Shown piece by piece: positions 60,242 to 64,000 of a stretch of 64,000 bases of DNA (its first letter is position 1; each line of letters opens with the position of its first letter). The notes below the pieces were generated by a model. It ran no database searches. It was not told the origin of the DNA and saw nothing but the letters and a program-made list of their open reading frames with translations. The stretch comes from Haloplanus aerogenes (GTDB lineage: Archaea > Halobacteriota > Halobacteria > Halobacteriales > Haloferacaceae): assembly GCF_003856835.1 (NCBI RefSeq), contig NZ_CP034145.1, positions 1,116,001 through 1,180,000 on the forward strand. The letters are read 5' to 3'. The position numbers were made by a program, and so were the translations under genes.

Positions 60242-61021
60242 TCAGGCCACGCCGTCGATTTCTACCGTATTCCCCGGCGAGAGGCCGAACCACTCGTCGC
60301 CGCGGCCGCCGTTCACGTCGCACTCGACGTAGCCGTGGCTGCCGACGACGACCAGCGGACTGCCGGGATCGACGGCGCCGAACGTCGCCCCGACGGGGAC
60401 GCGCTGGCCGTTCACACGGACGACCTCCCGGCCGTCGAGGAAGTCGCCGGGAACGTTCGTGACGACGTTGCCGAAGTCGTCGACGGCGAGGACCCACCCA
60501 TCGGCCCGGTCGTCCTCGACCGTCGCCTCCGGAAGCCGGCAGTCGACCGGCCCGTCGATTGCGGTCAGGCGGTCGTGGGTTCCGAGGGCGCCGACGCCCG
60601 CGTCCGCGACGAACTCGTGTATCGTCGCCGCGAGCGGGGCGAACACGTCCCGGCCGTGGAAGGTGCTGGAGGTGGGTTCGCCGGGGTCGGCGTGGAACCA
60701 GTCCACGTCGGCGTCCGCGCCGTCCGCGATCCGACGCACTGCGGGTGCGAGCAGACCGTTGTCCGGGCTGACGAATGTGTGTTCGCCCGCGCGGGCGACG
60801 AGGACGCCGCGGTCGGTGCCGACGCCGGGATCGACGACCGCAAGGTGGGTCGCCGGCGGGAAGGTGGGCAGGACTTCGCGGAGCCAGAAGGCCGATTCGC
60901 GGATCGCCCCGCGGGGCAGGTCGTGGCTCACGTCGACGAGGCGGGCGTCCGTCCGCCGCAACAGGGCGCCTTTCATCGCGGCCGGATACGGCGTGCCGAA
61001 GTCGGACGCGAGCGTGATCAT
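60242..61021 (-). CDS. S-adenosyl-L-methionine hydrolase (adenosine-forming, DUF62)
   Basis: The 259-residue protein has the family motifs TLASDFGTPYPAAMKG, DVSHDLPRG, VVDPGVGTDRGVLV, VSPDNGLLAP, STFHGRDVFAPLAA and DDFGNVVTN. The Asp-Arg-His set marks SAM hydroxide adenosyltransferases, which split SAM to adenosine and methionine. The start ATG at 61021 overlaps the end of nadM by 4 bases; a huge upstream open frame is the antisense of lonB. Confidence 0.93.
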   Translation of the reverse strand: MITLASDFGTPYPAAMKGALLRRTDARLVDVSHDLPRGAIRESAFWLREVLPTFPPATHLAVVDPGVGTDRGVLVARAGEHTFVSPDNGLLAPAVRRIADGADADVDWFHADPGEPTSSTFHGRDVFAPLAATIHEFVADAGVGALGTHDRLTAIDGPVDCRLPEATVEDDRADGWVLAVDDFGNVVTNVPGDFLDGREVVRVNGQRVPVGATFGAVDPGSPLVVVGSHGYVECDVNGGRGDEWFGLSPGNTVEIDGVA

Positions 61022-61533
61022 GGGCCGTTGCTGTCGGTTTCGCTCACCCGTTGGATACGCTCGATGCCGCCGATTTCGTCGATGACCTCGACGACCGCGT
61101 CGGGGACGAGATGCTGCCACTCGCCGCCCTCGATCATGCGCTCGCGGAGTTCCGTCCCCTCTAGCACATCGCGGTTGAACATGGGTGACTGGCGCACCTC
61201 GACGCCTGCCTCCTCGAACAACTGGATGACGAGCGGGTTGTTGGAGTAGGCGAGGTCGAAGGAGGGCGACATGCTCCGGACGTGGCTCACCCAGACGGAG
61301 TTGCGGTCCAGATCCTCGATAGGGACCACGTAGGTCGTGAGATCGAATTCGGCGACCGATTTCGTGACCATCATCACGCGCTCGCCCGCCGTGAAGGGAT
61401 TGCGCGTCGTGTGCGAGTGGCCGGCGCTCCCGATCCCGAGGACGAGTTCGTCGACCTCGTCGACGATCTCGGCGACCATCCGGTGGTGACCGTCGTGATA
61501 CGGCTGGAACCGGCCGATGTAGAACCCCCGCAT
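61018..61533 (-). CDS. nadM: Nicotinamide-nucleotide adenylyltransferase
   Basis: The 171-residue protein has MRGFYIGRFQPYHDGHHRMV with the HxGH-type nucleotide motif, GIGSAGHSHTTRNPFTAGER and VSHVRSMSP. It makes NAD from NMN and ATP. The ATG at 61533 gives the normal archaeal start. The stop overlaps the SAM hydrolase start (ATGA), an arrangement common in haloarchaea. It is divergent from lonB. Confidence 0.93.
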   Translation of the reverse strand: MRGFYIGRFQPYHDGHHRMVAEIVDEVDELVLGIGSAGHSHTTRNPFTAGERVMMVTKSVAEFDLTTYVVPIEDLDRNSVWVSHVRSMSPSFDLAYSNNPLVIQLFEEAGVEVRQSPMFNRDVLEGTELRERMIEGGEWQHLVPDAVVEVIDEIGGIERIQRVSETDSNGP

Positions 61534-61699
61534 GATGACGACGTGTACGCGAGCATTTATAAAATCCGCGAGTCGTCGGCTCGGCGGAATTCGGACGGAA
61601 GCGGGGTTCACACCGCCGAAGCTGGCCTTCACCAATGATGTCCGGGGGGAGAAAGTATATCAGGCGCGCACCCTTCAGTTCGACCAACGATACCGTTCT

Positions 61700-63817
61700 A
61701 TGAACGACGACACGAACACGGACGAGCGCCCGGCCGGCGGCGCGGAGCGGGTCGACGACGACCCGCCCCGTGAGGACTCCGGCGGGGCCGACGAATGGGA
61801 AGACGACGTCCCTGTCCCGTCCGACCCGGACCCCGGCGACGACCCGGGTGACGGTGCGGACGACGGGTCCATCGACGACCTCGGCAGCGACGTTCAGATC
61901 GACGCCGAAATCGACGAGGACGCGGAGGACGACCTCCTCGGCGGGCTTCAGATCGACTCGACCGCCGAGATCAAAGTTCCCGACCGACTCGTCGACCAGG
62001 TGATCGGACAGGAACACGCCCGCGACGTCGTCATGAAGGCGGCCAAACAGCGCCGTCACGTCATGATGATCGGCTCGCCCGGGACGGGCAAGTCGATGCT
62101 CGCGAAGGCGATGAGCGAACTCCTCCCGAAGGAGGAACTGCAGGACGTCCTCGTCTACCACAACCCCGACGACGGCAACGAACCGAAGGTTCGGACGGTG
62201 CCCTCGGGGAAGGGCGATCAGATCGTCGAGGCCCACAAGGAGGAAGCCCGCAAGCGCAACCAGATGCGCTCGTTCCTCATGTGGATCATCATCGCCATCG
62301 TGCTGGGCTACTCCCTCATCATCGCCGGGAACATCCTGCTCGGCATCCTCGCGGCGGGTATCATCTACCTCGCGTTCCGCTACGGCTCCCGTGGCTCCGA
62401 CGCGATGATCCCGAACCTGATCGTGAACAACGCGGATCAGCAGACGGCGCCGTTCGAGGACGCGACGGGTGCCCACGCCGGCGCCCTGCTGGGCGACGTG
62501 CGCCACGACCCGTTCCAGTCCGGTGGCATGGAGACGCCGTCCCACGACCGCGTGGAGCCGGGGGCCATCCACAAGGCAAACAAGGGCGTGCTGTTCGTCG
62601 ACGAGATCAACACGCTCGACGTGCGTTCCCAGCAGCACCTGATGACGGCGATTCAGGAGGGCGAGTTCGGCATCACGGGCCAGTCCGAGCGCTCCTCGGG
62701 CGCGATGGTCCAGACCGAACCCGTCCCCTGTGACTTCATCATGATCGCCGCGGGGAACCTCGACGCGATGGAGAACATGCACCCGGCACTCCGCTCGCGG
62801 ATCAAGGGCTACGGCTACGAGGTGTACATGGACGACACCATCGAAGACACGCCCGAGATGCGCCGGAAGTACGCCCGGTTCATCGCGCAGGAAGTGGAGA
62901 AGGACGGCCGCCTGCCCCACTTCACCGACGACGCCATCGAGGAAGTCATCCTCGAAGCGCGCCGTCGCGCGGGCCGGAAGGGTCACCTGACGCTCGAACT
63001 CCGTAACCTCGGCGGCCTCGTCCGCGTCGCGGGCGACATCGCTCGCGCCGACGACGCCGACTACACGACCCGCGACCACGTCCTGCAGGCGAAGGGTCGC
63101 TCCCGCAGCATCGAACAGCAGCTCGCGGACGACTTCATCCAGCGCCGCAAGGACTACGAACTGCAGGTCAGCGACGGCTTCGTCGTCGGCCGCGTCAACG
63201 GCCTGGCCGTCATGGGCGAGGACTCCGGTATCGTCCTCCCCGTCATGGCCGAGGTGACGCCCTCGCAGGGCCCCGGAGAGGTCATCGCCACGGGACAGCT
63301 GAAGGAGATGGCGCAGGAGGCAGTTTCGAACGTCTCCGCCATCATCAAGAAGTTCTCCGACGAGGACATCACCCAGAAGGACATCCACATCCAGTTCGTC
63401 CAGGCGGGTGAGGGCGGCGTCGACGGCGACTCCGCCTCCATCACTGTCGCGACGGCGGTCATCAGCGCCCTCGAAGGCGTCGGCGTCGACCAGTCGCTCG
63501 CCATGACCGGATCGCTCTCGGTCCGCGGCGACGTGCTCCCGGTCGGCGGCGTCACGCACAAAATCGAGGCCGCCGCCAAGACCGGCTGTACTCGGGTTAT
63601 CATCCCCGAGGCCAACATGCAGGACGTGATGATCGAGGACGAGTACGAGGAGATGATCGAAATCATCCCCGTCAGCCACATCAGCGAAGTCCTCGACGTG
63701 GCGCTCGAAGGCGAGCCCGAGAAGGACTCGCTGGTCGACCGCCTCAAGCAGATCACGGGCTCCGCGCTCGATCAGCAGAGCGTCAGCAAGGGCCCGAGCA
63801 GTCCCAGCCCGCAGTAA
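61700..63817 (+). CDS. lonB: Membrane-anchored ATP-dependent protease LonB
   Basis: The 705-residue protein has an acidic N-terminus, AAA+ domain with Walker A GSPGTGKSML, two membrane helices inserted in that domain (about 190-235), Walker B GVLFVDEIN and a C-terminal Lon protease domain with Ser578 in GDGDSASIT and Lys621 in GGVTHKIEAA. It degrades misfolded and regulatory proteins and in Haloferax is essential. An AGTATATC element lies about 40 bases before the ATG at 61700. Confidence 0.97.
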   Translation: MNDDTNTDERPAGGAERVDDDPPREDSGGADEWEDDVPVPSDPDPGDDPGDGADDGSIDDLGSDVQIDAEIDEDAEDDLLGGLQIDSTAEIKVPDRLVDQVIGQEHARDVVMKAAKQRRHVMMIGSPGTGKSMLAKAMSELLPKEELQDVLVYHNPDDGNEPKVRTVPSGKGDQIVEAHKEEARKRNQMRSFLMWIIIAIVLGYSLIIAGNILLGILAAGIIYLAFRYGSRGSDAMIPNLIVNNADQQTAPFEDATGAHAGALLGDVRHDPFQSGGMETPSHDRVEPGAIHKANKGVLFVDEINTLDVRSQQHLMTAIQEGEFGITGQSERSSGAMVQTEPVPCDFIMIAAGNLDAMENMHPALRSRIKGYGYEVYMDDTIEDTPEMRRKYARFIAQEVEKDGRLPHFTDDAIEEVILEARRRAGRKGHLTLELRNLGGLVRVAGDIARADDADYTTRDHVLQAKGRSRSIEQQLADDFIQRRKDYELQVSDGFVVGRVNGLAVMGEDSGIVLPVMAEVTPSQGPGEVIATGQLKEMAQEAVSNVSAIIKKFSDEDITQKDIHIQFVQAGEGGVDGDSASITVATAVISALEGVGVDQSLAMTGSLSVRGDVLPVGGVTHKIEAAAKTGCTRVIIPEANMQDVMIEDEYEEMIEIIPVSHISEVLDVALEGEPEKDSLVDRLKQITGSALDQQSVSKGPSSPSPQ

Positions 63818-63818
63818 G

Positions 63819-64000
63819 GTGCCCGAGTGGACGGCGTTCGCCGGCTTCGTCGGCGTCGTCCTCGCCGGACTCCTCTTTCTCGCACGCGCGTCGACGCAGG
63901 CCGTGACGGCACCGTCCGCATCGTCGGCCGAGACGCAGACCTCGGAGTTTCCACCGACCCTCACCGAGCGCGTCGTCGACGCGCCGGACCGTGACGCCCG
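63819..64000 (+). CDS. Start of a probable CPBP-family protease, 3' partial
   Basis: A GTG 1 base after the lonB stop opens a frame to the window end: VPEWTAFAGFVGVVLAG, one membrane helix, then an acidic-polar stretch. In haloarchaea a CPBP intramembrane protease often follows lonB, and this N-terminus is compatible, but no motif is yet reached. Confidence 0.55.
   Translation, partial: MPEWTAFAGFVGVVLAGLLFLARASTQAVTAPSASSAETQTSEFPPTLTERVVDAPDRDA

Noticed and set aside
60242-63964. A 1240-codon minus-strand open frame
   Set aside because: Only its last 259 codons (60242-61021) encode the SAM hydrolase; the rest is the antisense of nadM-lonB DNA kept open by GC-rich codon bias.

Overview
This window looks like chromosomal DNA of a halophilic archaeon (class Halobacteria). 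The DNA is GC-rich by eye (about two thirds), the proteins are very acidic, many start codons sit about 25-35 bases after a TATA-like element (leaderless transcripts), and several genes are characteristic of the group: TFB, thermosome, LonB with a membrane segment, AglD, STT3, HalX-type kinases, and DUF7344, DUF5788, DUF5789 and DUF7139 proteins. The AglD gene close to an orphan CTAG-type DNA methyltransferase resembles what I recall of the Haloferax volcanii HVO_0794-HVO_0798 neighbourhood, so a Haloferacales relative is plausible. The species cannot be fixed from the sequence alone.

Layout. 0-3 kb: the end of an enolase-superfamily dehydratase, then mtnA and a class II aldolase (a possible methylthioribose or 5-deoxyribose salvage, DHAP-shunt, pair). 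3-8 kb: two convergent multi-PAS histidine kinases, both with receiver-like N-termini that lack the phospho-acceptor aspartate. 8-12.4 kb: a TrkH potassium channel subunit, a VanZ-like protein, a GbsR/MarR regulator with an upstream palindrome, and UppP. 12.5-17.8 kb: a phosphoglycosyl transferase, an STT3-like oligosaccharyltransferase paralog without a recognisable WWDYG motif, and two poorly known proteins.

18-27.7 kb is the most distinctive region: a DUF7344 winged-helix membrane regulator, three SipW/TasA-type secreted proteins (one with a von Willebrand A domain inserted into its scaffold), a SipW-type signal peptidase, another secreted protein, a 665-residue protein dominated by Ser/Asp/Glu/Pro minisatellite repeats, and a coupled small membrane protein. 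I read this as a dedicated cell-surface fibre or adhesin system. Each of the first three structural genes is preceded by an element that copies a tRNA T-arm (5-bp stem with a 7-base TTCGAnT loop) followed by GGTGGG, which can pair with an upstream CCCAC or CCACC strand. I know of no description of such elements.

27.8-42.8 kb holds housekeeping genes: an HD-domain protein, glutamate synthase, prolyl-tRNA synthetase, endonuclease V, rhomboid protease, pyrophosphatase, a RosR-like PadR regulator, RNase HI, an alpha/beta hydrolase, a TFB that has lost its zinc-ribbon cysteines, and NreA with a C-terminal PIP box. 42.8-50.7 kb has a second TrkH, DUF302, UspA, CPBP protease, Mut7-C RNase, PolX polymerase, DUF5788 and a DUF21 protein. 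50.8-64 kb has AglD, a cobalamin-binding protein, the DNA methyltransferase, AroD, regulators, a methyltransferase/glycosyltransferase pair, a thermosome subunit, SAM hydrolase with NadM, LonB, and the start of a probable CPBP protease. I saw no rRNA gene, complete tRNA gene, insertion sequence or CRISPR array.
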